A stretch of 20,429 bases of DNA from CAYLPU01 sp964385635 (GTDB lineage Bacteria > Chloroflexota > Anaerolineae > B4-G1): positions 1 through 20,429 of the forward strand of contig CAYLPU010000093.1 in NCBI GenBank assembly GCA_964385635.1, in the 5' to 3' direction. The notes below the pieces were generated by a model. It did not search any database. It had not been told where the DNA came from and saw only the letters and a program-made list of their open reading frames with translations. Shown here in pieces: positions 1 through 7,049 of this stretch (positions are counted from its first letter, which is position 1; every line of letters begins with the position of its first letter). A program made the translations under genes and the position numbers.

Positions 1-24
1 GGCCTGGATCTGGCGATCCAGGCC
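1..24. terminator. Perfect 10-bp stem-loop, likely terminator
   Basis: GGCCTGGATC (1-10) and GATCCAGGCC (15-24) form a perfect 10-bp stem around a 4-nt TGGC loop. It lies about 55 bp downstream of the GntR1 stop codon, so it could end that transcript. There is no clear T-run inside the window, and what lies beyond base 1 is unknown, so it could also serve a convergent gene or be an interspersed palindrome. Confidence 0.5.
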
Positions 25-79
25 GAGCGAATGGGATAAATGCGATTGCCCTACCGTATCTTGCACCTGGCGGAAATGA

Positions 80-805
80 TTACTCACCGATGATTGATTC
101 TGAGACGAAGCGACTTCTATCACCACGGTATACGTCTTTCGCGTATTCCACCGGCTCCCCAGCGGTATCGAAAGTGACCCTCTCTACAAGCATCAGAGGA
201 GAGCCTAAGGGCACATCCAGGGCTTGGGCTTCGAATTCGTTGGCGGCGACTGGCTCCAACGTTTGTCTCACCCTACCAAAGGAGATGCCGTACTCGTCCT
301 TCCAGATCTGGTATAACGATCTATCTTGTAAGTTGTGCTTTTCAACGTCTGGGCAGCGGTGGCAAGGGAAGTAGCATCTCTCCAGGACAACGGGCACGTT
401 GTTTCCAAACCGAACCCTGACCATACGATAGACTTGTTGCCCAAGGCGAAGTTGTAAAACTCGAGCCAGCCTTTCATCCGCGTCGATCTTACCGAGTTCC
501 AGCAGTTTGCCGGTTGGCTCAATGCTTTTGCGTAGGGCGCTTTGCGTGAAACTAACCAGAAAATCTATCTCGTACTCCACTTTGGGCTGGGCAACAAAGG
601 TACCCAGTCCTTGCACCCGCTTTAAGCGACCCTCGGAGACCAGTGTGGTCAAGGCTTGACGAACGGTCATGCGACTCACTCCGAACTGGTCGCTAAGTCT
701 GTTCTCCGAGGGTATCTTGTCCCCCAGTCTCAGTTCGCCTGCCTCGATTCTATCAGCAAGATATTCTTGTATTTGGATGTACTTGGGTGTGAATATGTTC
801 GCCAT
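80..805 (-). CDS. GntR/HutC-family transcriptional regulator (GntR1)
   Basis: This is a 241-aa one-component regulator. The N-terminal winged helix-turn-helix is at about residues 5-75 (PSENRLSDQFGVSRMTVRQA is the typical GntR recognition region, followed by the wing GLGTFV). A UTRA ligand-binding domain covers about 95-235, with the family C-terminal pattern in which LEPVAANEFEA is followed by VYRGDRSRF. The length is normal for HutC-type members. The ATG at 805 is preferred because the protein then begins just before the helix-turn-helix, although no good Shine-Dalgarno is visible. It is clearly paralogous to the regulator at 6183-6938. A strong promoter and a GTNTANAC operator lie directly upstream, which indicates negative autoregulation (inference). 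The ligand is unknown. Its position at the end of the methyltransferase/transporter region suggests a metabolite of that pathway. Confidence 0.93.
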   Translation of the reverse strand: MANIFTPKYIQIQEYLADRIEAGELRLGDKIPSENRLSDQFGVSRMTVRQALTTLVSEGRLKRVQGLGTFVAQPKVEYEIDFLVSFTQSALRKSIEPTGKLLELGKIDADERLARVLQLRLGQQVYRMVRVRFGNNVPVVLERCYFPCHRCPDVEKHNLQDRSLYQIWKDEYGISFGRVRQTLEPVAANEFEAQALDVPLGSPLMLVERVTFDTAGEPVEYAKDVYRGDRSRFVSESIIGE

Positions 806-831
806 GGGAAATGTTATCTAGTCAACCGGAT

Positions 832-839
832 GTCTATAC
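832..839. promoter_or_regulatory. GntR/HutC-type operator upstream of GntR1
   Basis: GTCTATAC matches the GTNTANAC core typical of HutC-subfamily GntR operators, inside the partly palindromic TGTCTATACA (831-840). It lies just downstream of the -10 of the GntR1 promoter, about at the transcription start, where a bound repressor would block transcription. A sister site (GTGTATAC) stands in the same place before GntR2. Confidence 0.6.
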
Positions 840-846
840 AAGTTTC

Positions 847-875
847 AGTATACTATATTTTCTTCCAGTTGTCAA
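847..875 (-). promoter_or_regulatory. Sigma70-type promoter of GntR1
   Basis: On the minus strand a consensus TTGACA (870-875) and TATACT (847-852) are separated by exactly 17 bp. The predicted start is near 840, giving a leader of about 35 nt before the ATG at 805. The -10 overlaps the perfect palindrome AGTATACT (847-854), and the operator at 832-839 follows at once. Confidence 0.75.
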
Positions 876-880
876 ACAAG

Positions 881-1245
881 CTACACCATCAACACCATCA
901 CCCCACACTTGTTCAACATCTGCTGGATCTCAACAAACTGTTTATGTTCGCGCTCGCGTTGCCAGCCGATGAATGCTAGCACATCCAGCCGATAAGTACA
1001 GTTCGGAGTCGTTGCCAACCGCCCGTCGGGGGCAATCCGCCCGGAGTCAGGGTCAAACCCCATCGCGTGGAACAGCCGGTCGGTCACGGGGAAATCGGTG
1101 ACACCTTCCAGCCGTCGCGCCAGTTCCGTCACCCTTCGCTCCACATTCCGTGGAAGTCAATCAGCGTACCGCCCTTGTCGAAGATGATCAATGCTGGGGT
1201 AAGCGCTGCCAGTTCCGCGGAGAGACGCTGCGTCGAGGAAACCAT
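881..1245 (-). pseudogene. Degraded HAD-superfamily phosphatase (frameshift, lost catalytic Asp)
   Basis: From ATG at 1245 the reading gives TPALIIFDKGGTLIDFHGMW, the N-terminus of a HAD-like hydrolase (family pattern DxDGT), and then hits TGA at about 1130. The family continues in the next frame as VTELARRLEGVTDFPVTDRL and GFDPDSGRIAPDG. Inserting one T after AGCGAA (about 1134-1135) rejoins the two halves as MWSEWVTELARRLE, so a single-base deletion is the likely lesion. The second motif Asp (general acid/base) is Gly here (GGC, one transition from GAC). The frame stops at 881 after about 120 codons, well short of a full HAD phosphatase of about 220 aa, and the last 35 or so residues do not look like the family. 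An AGGAG sequence lies about 10 nt before the ATG. A sequencing error could explain the frameshift alone but not the Asp loss and truncation together. Confidence 0.75.
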
Positions 1246-1272
1246 CTCTCACGTACTCCTGTCGCCAGGCAA

Positions 1273-1328
1273 GTAGGGGCAGGCCCGCGTGTCTGCCCGC
1301 CAGGGCGCACACGCTGGTGCGCCCCTAC
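1273..1328. repeat. Interspersed palindromic repeat (GTAGGGGC...GCCCCTAC)
   Basis: The outer inverted arms GTAGGGGC (1273-1280) and GCCCCTAC (1321-1328) enclose two inner hairpins. One is GGGCAG/CTGCCC (1277-1282 with 1293-1298) and the other is GGGCGCAC/GTGCGCCC (1303-1310 with 1317-1324). This nested structure resembles a repeat family I associate with Chloroflexota intergenic regions. It lies between the PHP gene and the HAD pseudogene and supplies the PHP stop codon. It may also act as a terminator. Confidence 0.6.
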
Positions 1329-2404
1329 CGGCCCCCATTTTTGGAGAGATACTCGCCGTACTTGTGGAGACAAGGGATACGCCGGGGGCCGGCGAAAATC
1401 GGGTTGGTGATCGCCAACATCTGCCCGTTCTGATCGAACACGTCGAGCCGATACCAAGCGGAGCGCGCTGTCTCGGTGGTAGCTCCGCATTGTAGACTCC
1501 CCTGACCACCCTGAATCAGCGTTTCGGCAATGACTTCACCGTTCTTCACGATCTGGCAGTGGGCTATCTCGGGGCCATCGAGTAGGACAGTGGCGGTGAA
1601 TTCGACCTCACGACTTTGCTCCCCCAGGTCGGCGCCGATCCCGTACGTTGTGCCTTCGGCCTGGGCTTGGAAGGTGACTCGTGGTCCTATGCTCACGTAG
1701 GTCCGGCGCTGCCGCAATCCCTCCAGAATGGCAACGACAGAGAGTTGCTCGGCATACACGTAGGTGCTGGGCAGCCCCAGGCGCTCGCCCGGCTTGCCCT
1801 CCTTCGGTCTGGGTGGGTAGTGGTAGTCGCTGCCACCGATAGCCGTGATCCGGTGTCCGGCGTTGAGCCAGGCAGTCCACAACGTTACCGCCTCGGGGTT
1901 GGCGAGCACGTTGTCTGGATACAAAGGGGCGTTCCAGACCTCCAGGCAGTGGACATAACGCAGGTCGGTTGCGCCATACTGCCACTCCCAGGGTTGGAGG
2001 AAGGGGTGGTTGATCGAATTAAGCAGTCCCTCCGCCACCGTCCGGCGCATCAAGTTGGTCGTCGTCCGGTGCCTACCCGCCAGCGGAACCTGAATCTGAC
2101 CCACACAGATGTTCTCCATCCAGTCGCGCCAGTCCGCTACGCCGAGAACGTTAAAGTGCCCAGCGTCGAAGGTGATCTCTATGCCTGGAACAACCAGGAA
2201 GCCCGCGGCCTCGCCGAGTTCCGAGAACGCTGCGATAGTATTGTGGTCAGTGATGGCGATAAAATCCAGTCCTTCGGCCCTGGCTATTTCGATCACCTGG
2301 GAGGGGGGATAATCCCCATCCGAAGCGCTTGTATGGACGTGAAAATCACCGCGATACCAACTTGCCTTGGGATTGAGCACTTTTGAAGGAGGTAGACCGG
2401 TCAT
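1325..2404 (-). CDS. PHP-domain metallohydrolase, CehA/McbA type
   Basis: This is a 359-aa PHP-fold phosphoesterase-like enzyme, probably cytoplasmic, expected to bind two or three metal ions. Visible metal-ligand motifs are HVHTSASDG (His22, His24, Asp29), ITDHN (Asp53, His54), a Glu in PGIEIT (Glu76), and later SDYHYPP. The arrangement and the C-terminal beta-rich part fit the CehA/McbA group, whose characterised members hydrolyse carbamates or phosphoesters. The substrate here cannot be assigned. The start ATG at 2404 has no obvious Shine-Dalgarno. A 10-bp stem-loop lies between it and the corrinoid-protein gene, so it may be partly uncoupled from that operon. Its last codons and TAG stop fall inside an interspersed repeat, so the original C-terminus may have been altered. 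Confidence 0.88.
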   Translation of the reverse strand: MTGLPPSKVLNPKASWYRGDFHVHTSASDGDYPPSQVIEIARAEGLDFIAITDHNTIAAFSELGEAAGFLVVPGIEITFDAGHFNVLGVADWRDWMENICVGQIQVPLAGRHRTTTNLMRRTVAEGLLNSINHPFLQPWEWQYGATDLRYVHCLEVWNAPLYPDNVLANPEAVTLWTAWLNAGHRITAIGGSDYHYPPRPKEGKPGERLGLPSTYVYAEQLSVVAILEGLRQRRTYVSIGPRVTFQAQAEGTTYGIGADLGEQSREVEFTATVLLDGPEIAHCQIVKNGEVIAETLIQGGQGSLQCGATTETARSAWYRLDVFDQNGQMLAITNPIFAGPRRIPCLHKYGEYLSKNGGR

Positions 2405-2413
2405 AAGAGCATT

Positions 2414-2452
2414 TCAGGTCACCAGGTTGCCTGCTATTCGCCGGTGACCTGA
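2414..2452. other. 10-bp inverted repeat between corrinoid-protein and PHP genes
   Basis: TCAGGTCACC (2414-2423) and GGTGACCTGA (2443-2452) are perfect inverted arms around a 19-nt loop. No T-run follows on the minus strand, so a classic terminator is unlikely. An mRNA processing or stability structure, or a protein-binding palindrome, fits as well. It lies 38 bp after the corrinoid-protein stop. Confidence 0.5.
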
Positions 2453-2505
2453 GTGATTCGTATTTCGACTGCTCTGTGAGACGAAACCTTAAGTTCGTCC
2501 CTCCG

Positions 2506-3138
2506 TCAGGCGACGAGCCCGCGGGCGACATCCACTGCCGAAGCGGCGTCGGCGGCGTAGGCGTCGGCGCCGATATCCTTGGCGAAACCTGCTGTCACGG
2601 GCGCCCCGCCAATGATGACCTTCACGTGGTCGCGAAGCCCCGCTTCGGTCAGCGCCTCGATGGTCGTCTTCATACCCGGCATCGTGGTCGTCAGCAACGC
2701 TGACATGCCAACCAGGTTGGCTCCTTCGCGCACGGCCTCAACGAACTTCTCCGGCGACACGTCGGTGCCCAGATCAACGATTTCAAACCCCGCGCCCTGC
2801 AGCATCATCCCCACCAGGTTCTTGCCGATGTCGTGCAGGTCGCCGGCCATGGTGCCGATCACGATCTTGCCTAGTGACAGCACGTCCGACTCGGCCAGGA
2901 GCGGGCGCAGCACCTCGAGCCCAGCGTGCATCGTCTTGGCGCACAACAACACCTCGGGGATGAAGAGGATGCCGGCCTTGAAGTCGCGGCCCACTACATC
3001 CATGCCTCCGACTAGCCCATTGTTGAGAATCTCTTGAGCCGACATCCCCTCATCGAGGGCTTTCTGAGTGGCGGCTGCCACTTCATCCACGTTGCCGTTG
3101 TAGATATCCTCTCTCATTCGTTCCAGGATGTTTGACAT
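2506..3138 (-). CDS. Methyltransferase cognate corrinoid protein (MtbC/MttC type)
   Basis: This 210-aa cytoplasmic cobalamin-binding protein should carry the methyl group from MttB-like enzymes to an acceptor methyltransferase. A helical cap domain spans about residues 1-85. The Rossmann-like B12 domain follows, with the signature DLHDIGKN (100-107; His102 is the expected lower axial Co ligand), the serine motif MSALL (145-149) and the glycine pair in IIGGAP (176-180). The length is typical. AGAGG lies 8 nt before the ATG at 3138. It is 31 bp downstream of MttB1 and follows MttB2, so one operon probably makes both methyltransferases and this carrier. It is the only corrinoid protein in the window and would have to serve all three MttB homologues unless others exist elsewhere. 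Confidence 0.95.
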   Translation of the reverse strand: MSNILERMREDIYNGNVDEVAAATQKALDEGMSAQEILNNGLVGGMDVVGRDFKAGILFIPEVLLCAKTMHAGLEVLRPLLAESDVLSLGKIVIGTMAGDLHDIGKNLVGMMLQGAGFEIVDLGTDVSPEKFVEAVREGANLVGMSALLTTTMPGMKTTIEALTEAGLRDHVKVIIGGAPVTAGFAKDIGADAYAADAASAVDVARGLVA

Positions 3139-3169
3139 TGTTCTTGACCTCTCTATTGTCTATTGGTAT

Positions 3170-4618
3170 CTATTTCTCAAGCGACCTGAGGGCATCGCTC
3201 ACAAGGTCGTCGAGATCCCTGCTCACATCTTCAGGAAGCGGGTTGGGCTCATGTTCTCGCAGAATTGCCCGTGCTTTTTCTCTAGCCCTCTCCACGAAGG
3301 TCTTGGATCCGCTCTCTTCCCAGGCCTCTCTGGAATTGCGGTACAACAGGCTGGGCACGTACCGTTCACCCCTGAGGAACTTCATGGTGTGCGGGTCGGC
3401 CAGGAAGTTGCCGCCGGGGCCGACTCGGGCGATGGCCTCTGCTGCCAGCCGCTCCTCATCAATCTCGAAGCCTTCCACCGTTCTGAACGCGATCCGGTTG
3501 ATCTCATCGTCGATGACCAGTTGCTCGTGACTGATGACCAGACTCTGTTGCATCATGCCCGCACCGACGAGCACGTTGGCTCCGGCAAGAGCGGCCATCA
3601 GAGTCAGGTACGTGCGTTCGAGCATGGATTGTCCATCGTGTGTCATCGAGTCGCTCCACGGGCCATGCAGGCTGATGGGCACATTGTAGTAATGCGCCAT
3701 CTGGGCGCCGGCGGTTGCCATGATGCCCAACTCGACAGAGCCAGCGAGGCTGAAGCCGGTGCGCATATCCATTGCCATCGGCCGGGCCGCGTACTGCAGG
3801 GGTGCCCCTGGGTGGGCTAACTGGGAAATGACCACGCCGCCCAGGAATTCCGTGTTGAATAACTGGATGTTACCCGCCATGGTCATCGGGCCGGTGCCTC
3901 CGGAGATCGGCATGACGCACACGTCGAGCGGAATGCCGTATTCGCCGCATAGCCACAGCGCGTCCACCGTGACGTCCAGGAACTTGAGCGGGCTGATGGG
4001 GGCCTCAAGCAAACTGACAATCGGCCGTTCCTTCAGTTGCTCTTTGCCCCCAGCGACGATTGCTGCCATCTCAAACATGTACTTGAGCGTCTCGCCAGTG
4101 AAAGCACGCAGGTGGATGGGTTTGTCGGTATGAGCAAATGCCTCGCGCAGCATCAGGATGTCGCGCCCGGCTACAGGCATGTCGTGGCCGAATACCGGGG
4201 CGATAAAACTGATACCGTCGAGTGCGTCCATCAGTCTGAAGTAGCTCCTCACGTCGGCGAGCAACAATGGCCTGAACTTGCCCGTCTCCAGGTCGATTGT
4301 GAAATCAGCGCCACCTCCATTGCGCGAGTAGGGCCGGCCACCACGCACCAGAGGGCAATCCTTCTCCGGATTGCGGGCCGCAAGAGTGAATTTCTCTGGC
4401 ACGGTCTCCAAACAGCGGGTTACCAGGCCACGGGGTATTCTCGCTCTCTGTGCCTGGTAGTCTACCTTGGCCCCGGCCTCCTCTAGAGCCTTAAGCCCTT
4501 CCTCGTGATCTACCTGGATGCCAGTGTTCTCCAGGATGCCCAACGACTTCTCGTGGATCCTCTCGACTTGGGCGTCGGAGAGATACTCGACCAAGGGTTT
4601 CTTGGTTTTTCCTTCCAT
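3170..4618 (-). CDS. MttB-family methyltransferase without pyrrolysine (MttB1)
   Basis: This 482-aa TIM-barrel methyltransferase belongs to the trimethylamine methyltransferase superfamily. The family N-terminus LSDAQVERIHEKSLGILENT is at 13-32 and the C-terminal signature ARVGPGGNFLADPHT at about 397-411. The frame is open throughout, so no amber (pyrrolysine) codon is read. It therefore falls with the non-Pyl homologues, some of which (such as MtgB, MtpB, MtcB) demethylate quaternary amines like glycine betaine, proline betaine or carnitine. The substrate here is not predictable. ATG 4618 is chosen over an upstream extension to 4828 because AGGAGG lies 10 nt before it and the extension overlaps the end of MttB2 in another frame. 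It is more distant from MttB2 and MttB3 than they are from each other, for example SDSMTHDGQS where those have TNAKxNDAQS. Confidence 0.93.
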   Translation of the reverse strand: MEGKTKKPLVEYLSDAQVERIHEKSLGILENTGIQVDHEEGLKALEEAGAKVDYQAQRARIPRGLVTRCLETVPEKFTLAARNPEKDCPLVRGGRPYSRNGGGADFTIDLETGKFRPLLLADVRSYFRLMDALDGISFIAPVFGHDMPVAGRDILMLREAFAHTDKPIHLRAFTGETLKYMFEMAAIVAGGKEQLKERPIVSLLEAPISPLKFLDVTVDALWLCGEYGIPLDVCVMPISGGTGPMTMAGNIQLFNTEFLGGVVISQLAHPGAPLQYAARPMAMDMRTGFSLAGSVELGIMATAGAQMAHYYNVPISLHGPWSDSMTHDGQSMLERTYLTLMAALAGANVLVGAGMMQQSLVISHEQLVIDDEINRIAFRTVEGFEIDEERLAAEAIARVGPGGNFLADPHTMKFLRGERYVPSLLYRNSREAWEESGSKTFVERAREKARAILREHEPNPLPEDVSRDLDDLVSDALRSLEK

Positions 4619-4650
4619 AGTTGTCTTTCCTCCTGATGTGTAAAGTATTC

Positions 4651-6114
4651 TTATTCCTGTTCCCAGGCGGGAGGGGGAACTGCATCCCCGGCGACCAGAC
4701 TCTCGAATTCGGCTCGGATCCGTGCATCTACGTCGGGTGAAAAGACGGCCGGATTGTCGCGGGTCAGGATCTCTCGCACGCGTTGCATCGCACGAGCCTG
4801 CGAGTCGGGAGCGCCCTTTTCCTCCCACTGCTGGCGTGGGTCACGGTCGGCAACCTTGGGCAACAGCGCGGTGGTCCGCATCCGTTTCAGCGTATGCCGC
4901 GTGTCTATGAACGTACCGCCTGGGCCAACCTCTGCGATCGTGTCGAGGGCCAGGTTTTCCTCGCTGAACTCCAGGCCACGTTTGACCCGCTTGAGCATCA
5001 GCGCGATTTCGTTGTCAATCACAGCCTTGGCAAAGTCAAACGCCATCAGTGCGTCGAGCAGGCCGCCCATATTCAGCATGTCCGCCCCGGCAAGCACACC
5101 AGCCAGCGTGGACATTCCTGTCTCGAAACCGGACTGCGCATCGTTGGTCTTAGCGTTGGTCAGCCCGATGTAGCCGCCACAGGGCACGTTGTAGTAGCGC
5201 GCCATCTGCGCGCACCCTATGTGCAGTATGCCCGTTTCAATTGCGCCTGCCGCGTAAGCACCTGTGCGCATATCGGCCACCGTCGGCAGGGTGGCGTAGA
5301 TCAGTGGCGTGCCGGGACGCAGCATCTGCATCAGCGTGGCCAACGCCAGGAACTCGGCGTTGCACTGCACCAGCGTACCCATCAAGGTCAGAGGTGCGGA
5401 GATGCCCGCGTTGGGTACGATACTTCCGTAACAGGACCATCCCTCCTCGACAGCGAACATGGTCATCTCCGTCGAACCCACGTCCATCGTCAGTGGTGAG
5501 ACGACGGGACAGTAATGGAGGGTGATAAATGGGTGTGCCCGGTAGGCTTCCTCGCTCCCGGCGATCAGCGCACCGAGGCGCAAGACCTTTTTGACCTCTT
5601 CCAAACTGGGGGTGTTGCTCCGTACCGGTTTGAGACAATTCTTCAGCGCCGGGTAAAAGCGCGCCAGGCTGAATTGGCCGGGCGGCGCGTCGTCGGCCAG
5701 GGTCGAGATTGAGAAGACATCATATCCTGGCAGTTCGTTGATGAGGGTGGCGATGCGGGCAATGTCGTCTGCACGCGCTCGTCGCTCTTCACCCGTCACC
5801 GGATCAATGATGTTCGGCGCAGAACTGGCCGTAACCACCAGCGGCCCATCGTCAGGGATGGTGCGATCGTATTGCGGGTCGCGCCCGCGAAAGGTGAAGG
5901 TCGAGGGAAAGGCGGCGCGGAAGTGTTCGATGACCGCGTGCGGAAATTTGACCACCTGGGTCTCCGCGTCAACGTGGCAGCCATGTTTGGTAAAGAGCAC
6001 GCGGGCTTTCTCGTTGTGCACCAACAGGCCGACGTTTTCCAGGATCTCGAGCGATGCTTCATGGACTCGTTCGACCTGTTCCGATGTGAGGAGTGTCGCA
6101 AACGTAACGATCAT
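4651..6114 (-). CDS. MttB-family methyltransferase without pyrrolysine (MttB2)
   Basis: This 487-aa member of the trimethylamine methyltransferase superfamily has the typical N-terminus LTSEQVERVHEASLEILENV, a central GLTNAKTNDAQSG segment and the C-terminal signature AEVGPGGTFIDTRHT. The coding frame has no in-frame stop, so no pyrrolysine is used. GGAGG stands 4 nt before the ATG at 6114. It lies 68 bp after the GntR2 gene and 32 bp before MttB1, which suggests a GntR2-MttB2-MttB1-corrinoid protein operon. It is very similar along its whole length to MttB3 (14435-15889), in both protein and DNA, so the two are recent duplicates or arrived as relatives. The likely role is transfer of a methyl group from an amine substrate to the corrinoid protein at 2506-3138. 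Confidence 0.93.
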   Translation of the reverse strand: MIVTFATLLTSEQVERVHEASLEILENVGLLVHNEKARVLFTKHGCHVDAETQVVKFPHAVIEHFRAAFPSTFTFRGRDPQYDRTIPDDGPLVVTASSAPNIIDPVTGEERRARADDIARIATLINELPGYDVFSISTLADDAPPGQFSLARFYPALKNCLKPVRSNTPSLEEVKKVLRLGALIAGSEEAYRAHPFITLHYCPVVSPLTMDVGSTEMTMFAVEEGWSCYGSIVPNAGISAPLTLMGTLVQCNAEFLALATLMQMLRPGTPLIYATLPTVADMRTGAYAAGAIETGILHIGCAQMARYYNVPCGGYIGLTNAKTNDAQSGFETGMSTLAGVLAGADMLNMGGLLDALMAFDFAKAVIDNEIALMLKRVKRGLEFSEENLALDTIAEVGPGGTFIDTRHTLKRMRTTALLPKVADRDPRQQWEEKGAPDSQARAMQRVREILTRDNPAVFSPDVDARIRAEFESLVAGDAVPPPAWEQE

Positions 6115-6182
6115 TCGGCCTCCCTGGGTAGATTCAACCTGGATTTGTAGGGTGTGCTCTAGTCGGGCCAGCTGCCAGTTGC

Positions 6183-6938
6183 TTACAACTCCAATGGAGC
6201 CATCTCGGTGACGAAACGAAAGCGATCCCCCCGGTAGAGATCCCGTCCGCGCTCTACTGGCTGATTGTCCCGCTCGAAACTCACACGGCGCTCCAGCATG
6301 AGTGGAGCGCCAGGTTCGATGCCCAGCAATTCGGCTTCGTACTCTGTCGCGGTGACCGGCTCCAGGCTCTGGCGCGCCCGGACAATGGAAACCCCGTACT
6401 CCGTTTCTATGATTTCGTAGGCTGACCGGCTCGCCAGGTCATAACGCTCAAGGTCAGGAAAGCGATGGACGGGCATCGTGAATCTTTCCAGCATGACCGG
6501 CTCCTGGTTCACGAGTCGCAGCCGGCGGATGTAGTACACTGGCGCTGAGACAGACAGTCCTAGTTCTCTGGCTACCGAGGCCTCGACCAGCCGCCGCTCG
6601 AACGTGATCACCTTGGCACCCGGCGTGTACCCGTGGCGCTGCATGCCCTTGGTGAAAGGGACGAGTTTCGCCGCCTGCCGCTCAATCTTGGGGGCAGCGA
6701 CGTAGGTCCCATTCCCCCGCCGGCGAATGAGCAGGCCCTGCGATTCAAGCACCTGGAGCGCACGGCGCACGGTCATACGGTTGACTCCCAGCATTTTGCT
6801 CAGTTCGCGCTCCGGAGGAAGGCGGTCACCCGGCCGCAGGTCGCCCGATTCGATCCGATCGAACAGGCTCTCGGCGATCTGGACATACAAGGGCACAGCC
6901 TTTGTGAAACGGTTGATTGGGCGCTCAATAGAGGTCAT
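6183..6938 (-). CDS. GntR/HutC-family transcriptional regulator (GntR2)
   Basis: This is a 251-aa regulator with an N-terminal winged helix (ERELSKMLGVNRMTVRRALQ, wing GNGTYV) and a C-terminal UTRA domain ending in LYRGDRFRFVTE. ATG 6938 is preferred to a longer TTG-initiated reading from 7049, because that extension would run through the promoter and operator at 6999-7049. With this start the protein has the usual HutC length. It is paralogous to GntR1, with matching blocks such as ARQSLEPVTATEYEAELLG and GAPLMLERRVSF. It is followed at 68 bp by MttB2, so it probably controls the methyltransferase operon and itself. The effector may be a methylated amine or its demethylated product (inference). 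Confidence 0.93.
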   Translation of the reverse strand: MTSIERPINRFTKAVPLYVQIAESLFDRIESGDLRPGDRLPPERELSKMLGVNRMTVRRALQVLESQGLLIRRRGNGTYVAAPKIERQAAKLVPFTKGMQRHGYTPGAKVITFERRLVEASVARELGLSVSAPVYYIRRLRLVNQEPVMLERFTMPVHRFPDLERYDLASRSAYEIIETEYGVSIVRARQSLEPVTATEYEAELLGIEPGAPLMLERRVSFERDNQPVERGRDLYRGDRFRFVTEMAPLEL

Positions 6939-6998
6939 GACTTCTTGCTCGCAACGCCGGGGTGTTCTCTGTGATGAGTGGTGTGGGAAATGGACTAT

Positions 6999-7010
6999 TG
7001 GTGTATACCA
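6999..7010. promoter_or_regulatory. GntR/HutC-type operator upstream of GntR2
   Basis: TGGTGTATACCA contains GTGTATAC (7001-7008), a match to the GTNTANAC core of HutC-type regulators, with TGGT/ACCA as perfect outer arms. It is placed about 6-13 nt after the predicted transcription start of the GntR2 promoter, a repressing position. It is the counterpart of the GTCTATAC site before GntR1. Confidence 0.65.
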
Positions 7011-7020
7011 TTCTTGCCGA

Positions 7021-7049
7021 AAGATACCACAGATGGACTGAATTGTCAA
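7021..7049 (-). promoter_or_regulatory. Sigma70-type promoter of GntR2-MttB2-MttB1-corrinoid operon
   Basis: On the minus strand TTGACA (7044-7049) and TATCTT (7021-7026, 4 of 6 consensus) are separated by 17 bp. The start would be near 7014, giving a leader of about 76 nt to the ATG at 6938. The -35 overlaps the TGA stop of the kinase gene. The GntR1 promoter shares the TTTGACAA context and the same spacing. Confidence 0.65.

Noticed and set aside
1..39. Possible C-terminus of a plus-strand gene reading GLDLAIQAERMG then stop
   Set aside because: Only 12 codons are available, and the same bases form a perfect 10-bp hairpin that explains them better.
1616..2386. 256-codon plus-strand frame opposite the PHP gene
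   Set aside because: The minus-strand frame carries all PHP metal motifs; this one has no family features.
4619..4828. N-terminal 70-residue extension of MttB1
   Set aside because: It overlaps the end of MttB2 in another frame, is unlike the family N-terminus, and a strong AGGAGG precedes ATG 4618.
6939..7049. 37-residue N-terminal extension of GntR2 from a TTG
   Set aside because: It would translate the promoter and operator, and HutC-type proteins start near the winged helix as with ATG 6938.
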